Shown: positions 1 to 9,616, counted from the stretch's first letter. The stretch: DNA of 64,000 nucleotides from Proteiniphilum acetatigenes DSM 18083 (GCF_000380985.1 NZ_KB905693.1:62001-126000), one strand, 5' to 3'. Notes: generated from the sequence alone by a model not told the origin. Numbers and translations: made by a program.

Positions 1-428
1 TCCACAAGATCCAGTCCTGAAAATTTAAAGTCAATGTCAAAGTGAGCCACATCGGTGCCGGCCGGAATATGGCAGCTTTGTAACGGAAATTCATAAAAAT
101 TCTCAGGTAACTGCTTATAATACAAATCGGTCCGTTCCGTATATTTATCAATATTCAAAAAATTCAATGTATCGTTATCCACACCAATACGGACAGTATA
201 ATCGTGGTCATTGGTACGTGATCCGCTTACAATCACCGGAAGTTTAAAAGTGACCTTTTCATCATCGGGCTTATATCTCAAATAGATAACCGACACGTCG
301 TCTCTGTTGATCGGCGCCTTCAATGATATCATCCGGGTATATAGTTCACTTTCCCACTCATCATTACAACCGGAAAGAATAAAAAGTGTACCAATCAGTA
401 CAGTCAAATAAAAATATAAATGTTTCAT
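1..428 (-). CDS. DUF1735/BT_3987-like surface lipoprotein, 3' part cut off by the window edge
   Basis: The reading frame opens at the ATG complementary to 426-428 and stays open for 142 codons to the window edge, so the C-terminus is missing. The first 21 residues are a lipoprotein signal peptide with lipobox LSGC (Cys21). The following beta-rich sequence, with the segment YYKQLPENFYEFPLQSCHIPAG, resembles the N-terminal domain of DUF1735 (BT_3987-like) lipoproteins, which sit beside SusD in Bacteroidetes polysaccharide-utilisation loci and may bind glycan at the cell surface. It starts 49 bp downstream of the susD-like gene on the same strand, so it is probably the fourth gene of that operon. 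The family call is moderate; the lipoprotein and operon calls are firm. Confidence 0.75.
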   Translation of the reverse strand, partial: MKHLYFYLTVLIGTLFILSGCNDEWESELYTRMISLKAPINRDDVSVIYLRYKPDDEKVTFKLPVIVSGSRTNDHDYTVRIGVDNDTLNFLNIDKYTERTDLYYKQLPENFYEFPLQSCHIPAGTDVAHFDIDFKFSGLDLV

Positions 429-477
429 ACTATAATTCTTTATTGCTGAATTGAAATTTTGCTTTTTTATATCAGGA

Positions 478-2505
478 TTAATCAAATGAAGGCCATCCGG
501 GTGCCTGGGTCAGGCGGGCATTCCTTTTCAATTCTTCGTAAGCAACCGGCCAGAAATATTTTTTCATTGACCATGATGTTTGTACACTGGGGACCACTAC
601 TTGTTCATAGAAAAATTCCCGGTATTCTTTCGGAACAGTAGTGTTACAGCCGTAAATCATCTGGCTCTCTTCCTCCGGTGCATCTTTCCAGCGGCGAAGG
701 TCGTAGTAACGTTGGTTTTCACCCAAAAATTCAATCTGGCGTTCACGTTTGATCTCTTTTCTCAATTCATCAGGATTATTATATGGATCACCAATACCAA
801 TCTCATCGAAATTGGGTAATCCGGCCCGTAAACGTACGGGAAGAACGGCTGCCTTCATAGCCGCCACATCACGCGAGATAGCATGGGTTTCACTTCCATC
901 CCATGACGCAATCTGATAAGTAGTTGTCAACTCGTTCAATGCTTCGGCATACATCAACAGAATATCGGCATAACGGATGGCAGGATCCACTTTAGGATAT
1001 ACGGTCCCGTCCTTGTAACTCTCTTTCGGGTTAACATACTTCATCATGCCAATTCCTGTAGGAATCCAGCGATCATCGGTACTTACAATTTTCCTTCCGT
1101 CATTTTCACCATAATAATAGAACGTCTGGAAATCACGATTGTTAGCATCCCTGGCGCTTGTACATGCCCAATGGGCGCCGCTGAAAGCCACTGAAGCATA
1201 AAAACGGGGTTCCCGGTTGGCATATTCCAACCATACATCTTTTCTCAGATAAGGATACTCGCCGTCATATTGAGTAAATCCTTGTATACTGGTACTTCTG
1301 TCGAACAACTTTCCGTCATTCATTGCATAAGCATCAGCTTGTTTACCGGTGATCCCGTGACAGTTCCATCCTCCCGCTTTGTCGACAGGCATCTGATGGC
1401 GCGACATAGAGGTGATTCCATATTCATCATTCAACTGGTTATCTCCACGGGAAAAAATCAATTCCGGATTTTCCGAAACGTAAAGATCCCCATTAAACAA
1501 GGCACGATAAGAATCCAACGGGTCAATATCCTTCCATCCTCCTTCTTTCCATGTCTTCTCCGAATATACCGGGTGATAAGGCGGGTCTATAGTCTTGGGA
1601 TAGGCACCCCAAAGTCCGCCGGTGCTGCGTTTAGGAGCCACATAAATCTCGTATTTTCCTAACTTTATCACATCCAGCGCTGCCGCTGCTGCTTTGGCCC
1701 ATTTCTCCTCATCATATTCCTGGGAAATAAGTTGCCTTCCCTGATCATCCACAAAAGAGGCCATTTCCGGATTCCCGTTCATTAACGGACTTGCTCCATA
1801 AAGGTATGCCTTTGCACGCACTGCTAATGCAGCTCCTTTTGTCGGACGTGAAGCATCACGAGTACTTCGGTTACTCTCTAATAATTCAGCAGCCAACAAC
1901 ATCTGCTCGGAGATATATTCAACGCACTCGTCGTATGTATTCCTTGGATAAGCCAATTCAGAGTATGGCGCCTCATAATCAATCCCCTCATCGGGCAGGA
2001 TGGGCACAGGACCATATTTCCTCAACAACAACCAATAGAGGTAACCCCGGATGAAATAGGCTTGTCCCTTGAGATCCTTGTACATCTCCTCGGTAATTTC
2101 AGGTCCGGGATGGACATGTTGCAGAAAGATAGAAGCCTGACGGATACCTTCATAGGATTGATCCCAGGGGCGGGAAACAAGTGCGCCGGCATTACCACCG
2201 TACTGAGGGCCGTACTGACCGAATTTGTAGTTCGAGTATGATATACCGGCACCTCCTTCGGTAAAAATCATGTCATCCGAGTAATTGGTAAGCGTAAACC
2301 GTACATGCCCTATTTCAAGATTAAAGGAAAGCAACTGATAGTAGGCATTGGCCAGCCACTGCTCGGTATAATCCCTGCTGTTGAATATGCGCTCCAGATC
2401 CTGCCTGTCATTAAAATATCGTTCTACATTCAGATAGTCGGAACAGGACTGGAAAAATGCTCCCAGACTGATTATAATACTCAATAAAATATATTTTTTC
2501 TTCAT
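478..2505 (-). CDS. SusD/RagB family nutrient-binding outer-membrane lipoprotein
   Basis: SusD-like proteins are surface lipoproteins that cap the TonB-dependent SusC channel and bind the incoming oligosaccharide or peptide. The signal peptide ends in the lipobox FFQSC (Cys21). The N-terminal TPR-like helical region follows, and the C-terminal RagB/SusD domain carries the family-typical segment REIQFLGENQRYYDLRRWK-like sequence near residues 595-615. At 675 residues it is at the long end for the family. It lies 27 bp downstream of the SusC gene, the normal order for such pairs. The substrate cannot be read from the sequence because no degrading enzyme is encoded nearby. Confidence 0.95.
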   Translation of the reverse strand: MKKKYILLSIIISLGAFFQSCSDYLNVERYFNDRQDLERIFNSRDYTEQWLANAYYQLLSFNLEIGHVRFTLTNYSDDMIFTEGGAGISYSNYKFGQYGPQYGGNAGALVSRPWDQSYEGIRQASIFLQHVHPGPEITEEMYKDLKGQAYFIRGYLYWLLLRKYGPVPILPDEGIDYEAPYSELAYPRNTYDECVEYISEQMLLAAELLESNRSTRDASRPTKGAALAVRAKAYLYGASPLMNGNPEMASFVDDQGRQLISQEYDEEKWAKAAAAALDVIKLGKYEIYVAPKRSTGGLWGAYPKTIDPPYHPVYSEKTWKEGGWKDIDPLDSYRALFNGDLYVSENPELIFSRGDNQLNDEYGITSMSRHQMPVDKAGGWNCHGITGKQADAYAMNDGKLFDRSTSIQGFTQYDGEYPYLRKDVWLEYANREPRFYASVAFSGAHWACTSARDANNRDFQTFYYYGENDGRKIVSTDDRWIPTGIGMMKYVNPKESYKDGTVYPKVDPAIRYADILLMYAEALNELTTTYQIASWDGSETHAISRDVAAMKAAVLPVRLRAGLPNFDEIGIGDPYNNPDELRKEIKRERQIEFLGENQRYYDLRRWKDAPEEESQMIYGCNTTVPKEYREFFYEQVVVPSVQTSWSMKKYFWPVAYEELKRNARLTQAPGWPSFD

Positions 2506-2532
2506 CTCATTAAATTTATTTGTTTTCTGATT

Positions 2533-5500
2533 TTAAATGTTAACAGTCAATCCAAATGTCACAGTTTTCCCCAACGGATATTTCATCCCGTTGGAACTGC
2601 CCATTTCCGGATCCCATAATTTGAATTTGGAGAATGTCAATAAATTTTGACCGATAATATGCAACCGTAATTTTTCCAGGCGTAACCTGGTGGTAAGCGC
2701 CTTTGGCAATGAATAACCCATTTCCAGCGTTTTCAGACGGAGGTAGGAACCATCGCGTAACCAATAAGTGGATGGGCGGTAATTGTTGGCGTTTCCGCCA
2801 TAGCTCAATCGTGGGTATTCGGCATTCGGGTCTTCATTGACGCCCAAAATCCAGCGGTTGGCATTTGCCATCTCTTCCAGTATATTTCCCCATTCCCCGT
2901 TGACGAACGGGTATACAGTAAATCCATCGATAAAGAAATGGGATTTTCCTGCACCCTGGAAATGGAGGTTAAAATCAAATCCTTTCCAGGTAGCCGACAA
3001 ACCCAGGCCATAGATCAGATTGGGCCGTGTTGTAGCTCCAATCGGCACAATATCATCATTATTAATGATTCCATCCCCATTTATATCTTTGTATTTGATA
3101 TCACCCGGCATTACGTCCCTTTGATCACCGAAATCCTGACGGGGACTGTTCCGTATGTCTTCATAATCCTTGAAAAGACCCAATGCTACCAGACCCTTTG
3201 CCTGATCGACACGGAAACCGGTACGGCGCAGGTATGGATAACGGTTTACCATTTCATCTGCCTCGGTAATTTCATTTTTACTGTAGGTAAAGTTTCCCCG
3301 TAACTGTAAAGCAACATCTCCTACCCTTTGATCCAATTTAAAGTTACCGTCAAACCCCTTTGTTTTGACACTTCCCACATTTGCCGAAGGGTTCTGTCCC
3401 TGTATACCGACCATATCCGACAAGAAATCTCTCCGCATATAGATTCCTTCGCGCTTTTCATCGAAATAGTCCACTGTCAGACCCAATTTATCGCCCCATA
3501 GATACAGGTCTAACCCCAAATCGTGTTTCTTGGCAATTTCCCAGGTTACATTATTGGAAGAGACACGCGTATAGGTCAGCCCGTCATATCCGAATGCGCT
3601 GTTCAGGTCGCCCCAGTTATAATATACCGCCTGATCTCCCGCGCCTGTACTCCGGTCGTAATTGCCGAAATCGGCCAGATAAGGAAAACGTGAAGAAGAG
3701 TTGTCTGTCCCTACTTCCCCGTATGAATAACGGATCTTAAACATGCCCAACCAGTCAAGATTATCCTTTACAAAACTCTCTTCTGCTATGTTCCAGGCGG
3801 CTGAATAAGCGGGGAAGAAGCCAAATTGGTGTCCTTTGGCAAAGTTTTCCGAGCCGTTGTAACCAAAATTGAAGTTGAGTAAATAACGATTCATATAACC
3901 GTAAGAGAAATTTCCTGCCAATCCCTGATGGCGGCGGGCGATACCTTGCATGATATCACTACCGATGCTGGAGGTATTTACATAATTATCTTGTGTATAT
4001 TTGAGGACACTGCCAATGTTGTGATTCCCGAAAGTTTTCCCGTAGGAAAGTTCTGCTTCAAGAAATTCCTTTCTATCGCCTGATGCTGAAGAGCCCTGGG
4101 ACATTAAACGCTCCGGCACCAACCGGTTAAACACAATTTTCCCGTCCGAATTACGTTGGCGTTCGGCTCTCCACATCTCCGGATTTTTTCGGCGTTGTAT
4201 ATAATTGTAATTGTATGTATCGTAGCCGAAACGCCCTGTAAATTTCAACCCCTCGGTGATGAAATCCAGTTTTTGCTCTAAGGTGATATTGGAATTGATG
4301 GTATTTTCCCATATCTCGGAATATCCCGTTTGCGTAGCGGCTGTCCATGGATTATATATAGCTTCCCACGATGATGTTATCGTACCTTCTGTCATCATGA
4401 CAGGCACATACCCGTTCGAATACATCACCGGCATCGTAACAGGATTATAGCCGAATACCGAATACCAGATATCGTCAGTGTTGATCGCACCGGAACGATT
4501 CGCTTTTTCCAGCGCTCCGCCGATACCTACCTGGATCAGGGTCGACTCCGTTATATTCATGTCCATATTCAGACGATAGTTATATCGCTGGTAATTGGCA
4601 TTGGTATCGTATTCTTTCATCGTTTTGTCCACATGATACATTCCTCCTTCATCAAGGAAGCTTCCGGATAGATAATACCGGGCTTTCGATCCTCCCCCTT
4701 TCACACTCACGGAAGTGCGGTACGTAGGCGCACCGTCCTTTAATAAAAGATCCATCCAGTCCACATTCGGATAAATATCAGGATCCAGCTGCTCCTCGAT
4801 CATCATTAACTCCTGATCGGAATAAACAGGCCTTTGATTGCGGGTAGTACGCGCCTCGTTCGCCATGGAAGCATACCTTAAACCATCTACGAATTTAGGT
4901 GTCCGGGTACGGGTGGTCCAGGTATATTCCGATTTGGCATTCACTTCCACTTTTCCTTCACTCCCTCTTTTTGTGTTGATCAGTATAACCCCGTTCGCAC
5001 CACGTGAACCGTAGATTGCTGTGGCTGAGGCATCTTTCAGTACCGAGAAAGATTCGATATCTTCTATATTGAGTTCATCCATACTCCGTTCAAAACCGTC
5101 CACCAGGATTAAAGCGCTGGAACTGCCTCCGAATGTGGAAATTCCACGTATCCAGAATTCGGAAGTATTGTCTCCCGGCTGCCCTGAGCGCTGCATGGCC
5201 AGAACCCCGGCCACATTCCCGGCTAACGCATTGGTAATGCTGGAAACCGGAGTCCTCAAAGTCCCCACCTCCACGGTGGTGATTGCTCCTGTTACGGTCA
5301 CCTTCTTCTGCGGCCCCATGCCCGTAATGGTTACTTCATCAAGTATAGTAGATTTTGATTCCTGCATCGTGATATCAAGTATGATATCTTCGTCCTTTAT
5401 CAAATGTTCCTGGCTTTCGTAGCCAAGGTAAGAGAATACTAAATATTGAAAGGATTCAAGCCTTATTTTGTATTTTCCGTCAATATCGGAAGCCACACCC

Positions 5501-5655
5501 AATCCCGGCTTATCCTTTACGGTAACGGTTGCACCAATCATCGGAAGACCTTCTGAGTCAACAATGGTACCGGAGACTTCGACAGTCTTTTGTTGAGCAA
5601 ATACGCCCATTGCATATATAATCAAGCATAAAACGGATAGAATATATTTCTTCAT
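2533..5655 (-). CDS. SusC/RagA family TonB-linked outer-membrane transporter
   Basis: A 1040-residue TonB-dependent transporter that would import glycan fragments or peptides across the outer membrane, powered through TonB. Visible parts in order: signal peptide (residues 1-20, ending FAQ), a carboxypeptidase-regulatory-like beta-sandwich (about 24-105) typical of the SusC subgroup, the plug domain with the SusC-typical stretch DASATAIYGSRGANGVILI near residue 210, and a long beta-barrel ending in a C-terminal strand (TVTFGLTVNI). It follows the IPT/NHL lipoprotein gene by 34 bp and precedes susD by 27 bp, so the genes are almost certainly cotranscribed. Classification is certain; the ligand is unknown. 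Confidence 0.97.
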   Translation of the reverse strand: MKKYILSVLCLIIYAMGVFAQQKTVEVSGTIVDSEGLPMIGATVTVKDKPGLGVASDIDGKYKIRLESFQYLVFSYLGYESQEHLIKDEDIILDITMQESKSTILDEVTITGMGPQKKVTVTGAITTVEVGTLRTPVSSITNALAGNVAGVLAMQRSGQPGDNTSEFWIRGISTFGGSSSALILVDGFERSMDELNIEDIESFSVLKDASATAIYGSRGANGVILINTKRGSEGKVEVNAKSEYTWTTRTRTPKFVDGLRYASMANEARTTRNQRPVYSDQELMMIEEQLDPDIYPNVDWMDLLLKDGAPTYRTSVSVKGGGSKARYYLSGSFLDEGGMYHVDKTMKEYDTNANYQRYNYRLNMDMNITESTLIQVGIGGALEKANRSGAINTDDIWYSVFGYNPVTMPVMYSNGYVPVMMTEGTITSSWEAIYNPWTAATQTGYSEIWENTINSNITLEQKLDFITEGLKFTGRFGYDTYNYNYIQRRKNPEMWRAERQRNSDGKIVFNRLVPERLMSQGSSASGDRKEFLEAELSYGKTFGNHNIGSVLKYTQDNYVNTSSIGSDIMQGIARRHQGLAGNFSYGYMNRYLLNFNFGYNGSENFAKGHQFGFFPAYSAAWNIAEESFVKDNLDWLGMFKIRYSYGEVGTDNSSSRFPYLADFGNYDRSTGAGDQAVYYNWGDLNSAFGYDGLTYTRVSSNNVTWEIAKKHDLGLDLYLWGDKLGLTVDYFDEKREGIYMRRDFLSDMVGIQGQNPSANVGSVKTKGFDGNFKLDQRVGDVALQLRGNFTYSKNEITEADEMVNRYPYLRRTGFRVDQAKGLVALGLFKDYEDIRNSPRQDFGDQRDVMPGDIKYKDINGDGIINNDDIVPIGATTRPNLIYGLGLSATWKGFDFNLHFQGAGKSHFFIDGFTVYPFVNGEWGNILEEMANANRWILGVNEDPNAEYPRLSYGGNANNYRPSTYWLRDGSYLRLKTLEMGYSLPKALTTRLRLEKLRLHIIGQNLLTFSKFKLWDPEMGSSNGMKYPLGKTVTFGLTVNI

Positions 5656-5689
5656 CTTTTTGTGTTTTTATTCCTTTGATTTATTTGAT

Positions 5690-7144
5690 TTATTCTACGG
5701 AAATGGTGCGTATACGTTTGTTTTCACGGTCTGCCACATAGAAGATTTCTTCTTCCTCGTCATAACAGATACCGGTAGGTTCCCTGAAACGGGCCGTTTC
5801 ACGGGCTTCTCCGTCAATCCAACCCCATACCTGACCGTCAATGCCGACACTACCACGTCCGGCAAATGTGCTGACTTCTCCGTCAGGGGTTACTTTCCGT
5901 ATACAGTTATTATTGTGGTCACACACATAGAAGTCATATACATCCGCCTTGCCTTGCGCCACATACTCTTTATTCTTCACAAATACCCCCTGACGCGGAC
6001 GATTGAAACGGGCAGAGGTTCCCGGTGCATCAGCATATCCCGATCCTCCGCCTATATCTCCTACATGGAGTACGGATGAAACCAGTTCTTTCGTTGTTTT
6101 ATCGTAAGCACACCTGTACACGCCGTTGAATCCGGTCATATATACATACAGATCTTCCGGATGCCTGAACATAAACACATGGTCACTGGAATTGGCTTTC
6201 ACGCTAAACAGCGCTTTTCCATCCCACATCTGGGCGGTTTCATCCCACACCTGTTTGGCCTTATAGACCTCCGAGGATGTCCATGTATTGTAAAAAATCG
6301 CACCGTCATTCATCGATACTGCAGAATAAGAGCATTGGGCATAGAGGTAAGGATATACCTTTCTGAAACTTTCGTTGCGAAGAGCATAAAACATATTCGG
6401 CATCTGATGCCTGTCGTTCCAGTTTCCTCGCCCGTTGTCATCCACAAGGAAGAGGGTATCCCTCGTAGGCGTGTCGAACAACATCGATTTCACCTGATGG
6501 ACACCTGCCTGTCCTTTCATAAACACGGTAGAAACCTCTCTTGCAGTCAGGTTGATCTTCCGTAGTGCCGCCAGATTTTCGGCATCAATACAATAAATAA
6601 TCTTATTCCCTTCTTCATCTATATCGAATTCCAGCCACCAGGGATTTTGAAACTCAGCTTCCTCAAATGATCCGTTGATAATACTGGAAGCGTTGGTTTG
6701 CGGATCCACCTTACCGGTCAATGTATTTACCTGCAAAGCTGATTGAAGGGTAAAGAGTTCTTCAAACTGGTGTTCTTTTACAACTTTACCACCTTCATCC
6801 ATAATCCGCACAATAACATCCCCCCTGTTGGAACGCCTTGGAGCCATCACACATATTTTCGTACCCGAAGAACCAATAACAGGAGCTGATACGCCTCCAA
6901 TGATTACTTCTATTTTCGAAACATCTGTTCCGAAATTTGATCCTTCAATGAATACTAAAGTACGCACAGGACCCTCTTTCGGGGAAAAATCGGTAAAAGT
7001 TACCGGCTTCGAAGGATCAGTAGGTATAACAGGCTTGGCACCCTGATACCCTCCTTCCTGACTACAACTTGTAGCGGCAAGGGCTATCGCAAATAAAATT
7101 GCAATAAATCCCGCTGAGAATTTTTTTTTGATTTCTTTTAGCAT
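5690..7144 (-). CDS. IPT/TIG and NHL-repeat lipoprotein of the SusCD operon
   Basis: First gene of the minus-strand SusCD operon. The 484-residue product has a lipoprotein signal peptide (lipobox AATSC, Cys27), an IPT/TIG immunoglobulin-like domain at about residues 47-130 (FSPKEGPVRTLVFIEGSNFG at its start) and an NHL-type beta-propeller region toward the C-terminus, where DFYVCDHNNNCIRKVTPDG and FYVADRENKRIRTI are two recognisable NHL blades. Proteins with this architecture occur next to SusC/SusD pairs and are thought to act as surface glycan-binding accessories. No catalytic motif is visible. Its position upstream of susC is less usual than downstream. Confidence 0.85.
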   Translation of the reverse strand: MLKEIKKKFSAGFIAILFAIALAATSCSQEGGYQGAKPVIPTDPSKPVTFTDFSPKEGPVRTLVFIEGSNFGTDVSKIEVIIGGVSAPVIGSSGTKICVMAPRRSNRGDVIVRIMDEGGKVVKEHQFEELFTLQSALQVNTLTGKVDPQTNASSIINGSFEEAEFQNPWWLEFDIDEEGNKIIYCIDAENLAALRKINLTAREVSTVFMKGQAGVHQVKSMLFDTPTRDTLFLVDDNGRGNWNDRHQMPNMFYALRNESFRKVYPYLYAQCSYSAVSMNDGAIFYNTWTSSEVYKAKQVWDETAQMWDGKALFSVKANSSDHVFMFRHPEDLYVYMTGFNGVYRCAYDKTTKELVSSVLHVGDIGGGSGYADAPGTSARFNRPRQGVFVKNKEYVAQGKADVYDFYVCDHNNNCIRKVTPDGEVSTFAGRGSVGIDGQVWGWIDGEARETARFREPTGICYDEEEEIFYVADRENKRIRTISVE

Positions 7145-7365
7145 TTCTGGTTATAATTAGATTATTAAATATTTGAAAATAACACATCTATGTATTAATA
7201 TTTTTTTAGCAACATATTCCTCGAAGTGGAACCCAAACAAACAGGCAAAACATAAATTTGGGTTAATCAACGTTTAAAACACCGAGAGTCATCAATATAA
7301 AAATCGGTTGATTAACAATTAATTAAATGGAATTGGGATTGTATTTAAACAACGCTATATAAAAT

Positions 7366-7551
7366 CTATATATCTGAATTTTTTGTATTATTCACCTCAA
7401 TGCCTCCTCTCTGGATAGCGAGCCTCCTTATTCGCTCCGATAATTCACTCTGTGTGCGGTCTTTCAATGCATTCCGGACAGTTACCTCGCTAACATTAAG
7501 TATTTTAGCAATATCCCTCCGTTCTCCGTGTTTCATTAGTATCTCTCCCAT
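7366..7551 (-). CDS. Small helix-turn-helix DNA-binding protein
   Basis: A 61-residue protein that is essentially one helix-turn-helix: RRDIAKILNVSEVTVRNAL reads as a LacI/sigma-like HTH, followed by a basic helix (SERIRRLAIQRGG). There is no effector domain. The start at 7551 is preferred because a Bacteroidetes-type promoter is placed about 55 bp upstream on the minus strand (-7 box 7607-7614); the second Met at 7536 is an alternative. It is divergent from the XRE/S24 gene at 7666, with 114 bp between. I infer a small transcription factor, possibly regulating the shared intergenic region; targets are unknown. Confidence 0.65.
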   Translation of the reverse strand: MGEILMKHGERRDIAKILNVSEVTVRNALKDRTQSELSERIRRLAIQRGGIEVNNTKNSDI

Positions 7552-7586
7552 ATACTTTTTCTTAAAACTTTTGTATCTTTATCGTC

Positions 7587-7637
7587 GCTTTCTAAATCGA
7601 AAGCTACAAAGATAAATCATTACGATTTATTAAGCAA
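7587..7637 (-). promoter_or_regulatory. Promoter and short hairpin upstream of the small HTH gene
   Basis: Read on the minus strand, TATCTTTG (7607-7614) matches the Bacteroidetes -7 box TAnnTTTG and TTG (7635-7637) lies 20 bp upstream at the expected -33 position. Just downstream, GCTTTC and GAAAGC (7587-7604) form a 6-bp hairpin in the leader. The match is by consensus only. Confidence 0.55.
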
Positions 7638-7665
7638 GGAAAACATATCTTTTTGATTTATTTTT

Positions 7666-8403
7666 ATGTTAAATATTGCGAAAATACGAAAAGAATGGTT
7701 CATAAGGCAAATAGAAGGTCTAAAAGAGAGGGGCATTCCATACAATGAAATAGCTAATTCTTTAGGTGTTAAACCTCAATATCTAAACCTGATAAAGAAC
7801 TCGGAAAGGGGAGCCTCAGAAAAATTGACGCTTAAACTCTGCGAAACATTCAATATAAATCATAATGATTTATTAGATCATATCCGATCCTATAAAAAAC
7901 AGAATCCGGAAGGATCTTCAGCAAATGAACCGACCACGGAAATATCGCCTCAAAAAAAAATCCCACTGCAAGATAATACTACCGGGGGTAGCAGAGGTAT
8001 TACCACAAAGTGGTCCCACAACAGGGGAGATGGATGGATTGATACCGGAGAATTGTTTCCGGAAGCCACATCAGCCATCCGTCACTATGGTGACAGCATG
8101 TCCGAATATCCATCCGGTTCTATCCTCATACTCAAAACCGTAATCGATTTAGGGCTTATTGTATGGGGACGAAACTATTATGTGGAGACAAAAGAAATTG
8201 CAGTTACAAAACGATTGCAGGATGGAGGTAAAGACCATATCATCGGCTACAGTTCGAACCTGAAAACATACCCGGACGGACGGCTTATCCATGAACCCGT
8301 GAAAATCCCCAAGAAAGATATTCGCCACATCCACATTGTTCTGGGATGTGTCACCAGGGAGTTTGGCGAAGGTGTGATTCCAACCGTTACTCCGGCTATT
8401 TAA
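7666..8403 (+). CDS. XRE-family transcriptional regulator with S24 (LexA/CI-like) domain
   Basis: The 245-residue protein has an N-terminal HTH (about 10-60: YNEIANSLGVKPQYLNLIKNS), a polar linker and a C-terminal peptidase-S24-like domain (about 115-235). The catalytic Ser of the Ser/Lys dyad is probably Ser144 in YGDSM, and Lys182 in VTKRLQ lies 38 residues later, the LexA-like spacing, so self-cleavage is possible; no clear Ala-Gly cleavage bond stands out. Such proteins repress stress or prophage genes, but no phage genes are near, so it may be a stand-alone chromosomal regulator. It is divergent from the small HTH gene, which suggests they control each other or the shared region. Confidence 0.85.
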   Translation: MLNIAKIRKEWFIRQIEGLKERGIPYNEIANSLGVKPQYLNLIKNSERGASEKLTLKLCETFNINHNDLLDHIRSYKKQNPEGSSANEPTTEISPQKKIPLQDNTTGGSRGITTKWSHNRGDGWIDTGELFPEATSAIRHYGDSMSEYPSGSILILKTVIDLGLIVWGRNYYVETKEIAVTKRLQDGGKDHIIGYSSNLKTYPDGRLIHEPVKIPKKDIRHIHIVLGCVTREFGEGVIPTVTPAI

Positions 8404-8707
8404 AAAAATTTCATTCAATTATCTCACTCACTATGGTATAGACTAACGTAAGCTACGAGTGAAAATGAATGTTGTATCGATAAAAAATTTGTCATTCCCC
8501 TTGAATAATCGTACTTTTGAACTATTTCGTCAAGCGAGCGAGTGCAAAATGAATTTATTTATTCCGCCGAGCGTAGAATTGAAAATCGAGGAGCGAAAGC
8601 GACTCAATTAATCGTCGAGGAGCGAAAGCGACTCAATTAACCGTCGAGGAGTGAGGAGCAAGCGACTCAAATAGTCTAATGTAATTGAAATAGTTTAATC
8701 CCGGTAT
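8404..8707 (+). repeat. Intergenic region with dispersed repeat copy E1, including a 3 x 29 bp tandem
   Basis: No gene is seen in this 304-bp stretch. From about 8521 to 8694 it holds a copy of the composite repeat also found at 33754, 35922 and 47584 (core TCGAGGAGCGAA, then GCGACTCAA). In this copy the core is repeated three times in tandem with a 29-bp period, at 8586, 8615 and 8644; the third unit has diverged. The right end (TCTAATGTAATTGAA) stops 14 bp before the next start codon. The left part (8431-8470) may be a degraded version of the second repeat motif (TAAGCTAAATGAGCA and inverted partners). Confidence 0.75.
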
Positions 8708-9616
8708 ATGTCAATCATCACCATTACAAGTTGCCCTGTTTGCGGCAGTAACGATTTGAAAAAAACTTTTGACGGTGTCGATTACTTCTCAAGCGGAGAG
8801 GTATTTCCCGTCTGTGATTGTGCCCATTGTGGGTTTCGCTTCACGAATAATTTTCCTTCGGAAGATGCTATCGGGATATATTATGACTCACCGGACTATA
8901 TCTCCCATTCCGATTCAGACAAAGGGCTGATCAACCGGTTATACCACCACTTCCGGAAAAAGATGCTGAGAAAAAAAGTCGGCCTGGTAGCAGCTCATGC
9001 GACCAAGTCCCCCATCCGGTTACTGGATTTTGGCTGCGGCACGGGTTATTTCCTACAGGCGGCAAAGGAACGGGGATGGGTTGTTTCGGGTATCGAGAAA
9101 GATAAAAAAACCCGGGAAAGCGCAACTCTCCGTTCCGGCCTGTCGGTAAACGACGAGAATTTTTTCTGGGAGATAGAGAGTTCCTCATTCAATGTCGTAA
9201 CGCTGTGGCATGTACTGGAACATCTGGAAAAGCTAAATGAAACTATCGACAAAATAAAGGAGATCACCACCCCGGAAGGAATTATCGTACTTGCACTCCC
9301 TAACTGCCACTCTTACGATGCTGAATTTTACAAAGAGCTGTGGGCTGCCTACGATATTCCACGGCATCTCTGGCATTTCTCCCTCGGCACCGTCGATAAA
9401 CTACTTACCAAACACCATCTGAAAATAGTAAAGAGGGTACGTATGCCTTTGGATGCCTTTTATATCTCCCTGCTAAGTGAAAAATACAGAGGGAGTAACC
9501 GATTAACACGATACGCCAGGGCATTCGGAGTGGGTACAATGGGGTTTATACGCTCCTTATCTAATCCGGAGCAAGCAAGTTCTATCATTTATATTGCGAA
9601 AAAAAACGGGAGATAA
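8708..9616 (+). CDS. Class I SAM-dependent methyltransferase with N-terminal zinc ribbon
   Basis: A 302-residue protein. The N-terminus has a CPVCG...CDCAHCG pair of CxxC knuckles (residues 8-40) that should bind zinc, followed by a Rossmann methyltransferase fold of the Methyltransf_23 type. SAM-binding motif I is LLDFGCGTGYFL (about 104-115), and VVTLWHVLEHL is the later family motif. The arrangement is common in enzymes that methylate sugar nucleotides or cell-surface glycan precursors, but no such genes surround it and the substrate is unknown. The next gene, a MerR regulator, follows after 122 bp on the same strand. Confidence 0.85.
   Translation: MSIITITSCPVCGSNDLKKTFDGVDYFSSGEVFPVCDCAHCGFRFTNNFPSEDAIGIYYDSPDYISHSDSDKGLINRLYHHFRKKMLRKKVGLVAAHATKSPIRLLDFGCGTGYFLQAAKERGWVVSGIEKDKKTRESATLRSGLSVNDENFFWEIESSSFNVVTLWHVLEHLEKLNETIDKIKEITTPEGIIVLALPNCHSYDAEFYKELWAAYDIPRHLWHFSLGTVDKLLTKHHLKIVKRVRMPLDAFYISLLSEKYRGSNRLTRYARAFGVGTMGFIRSLSNPEQASSIIYIAKKNGR

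Noticed and set aside
175-183. TTATCCACA, a DnaA-box match
   Set aside because: A single copy inside a coding sequence; no cluster of boxes and no origin features are present.
8586-8672. Possible CRISPR array
   Set aside because: The units are directly adjacent with no spacers, and no cas genes are near.
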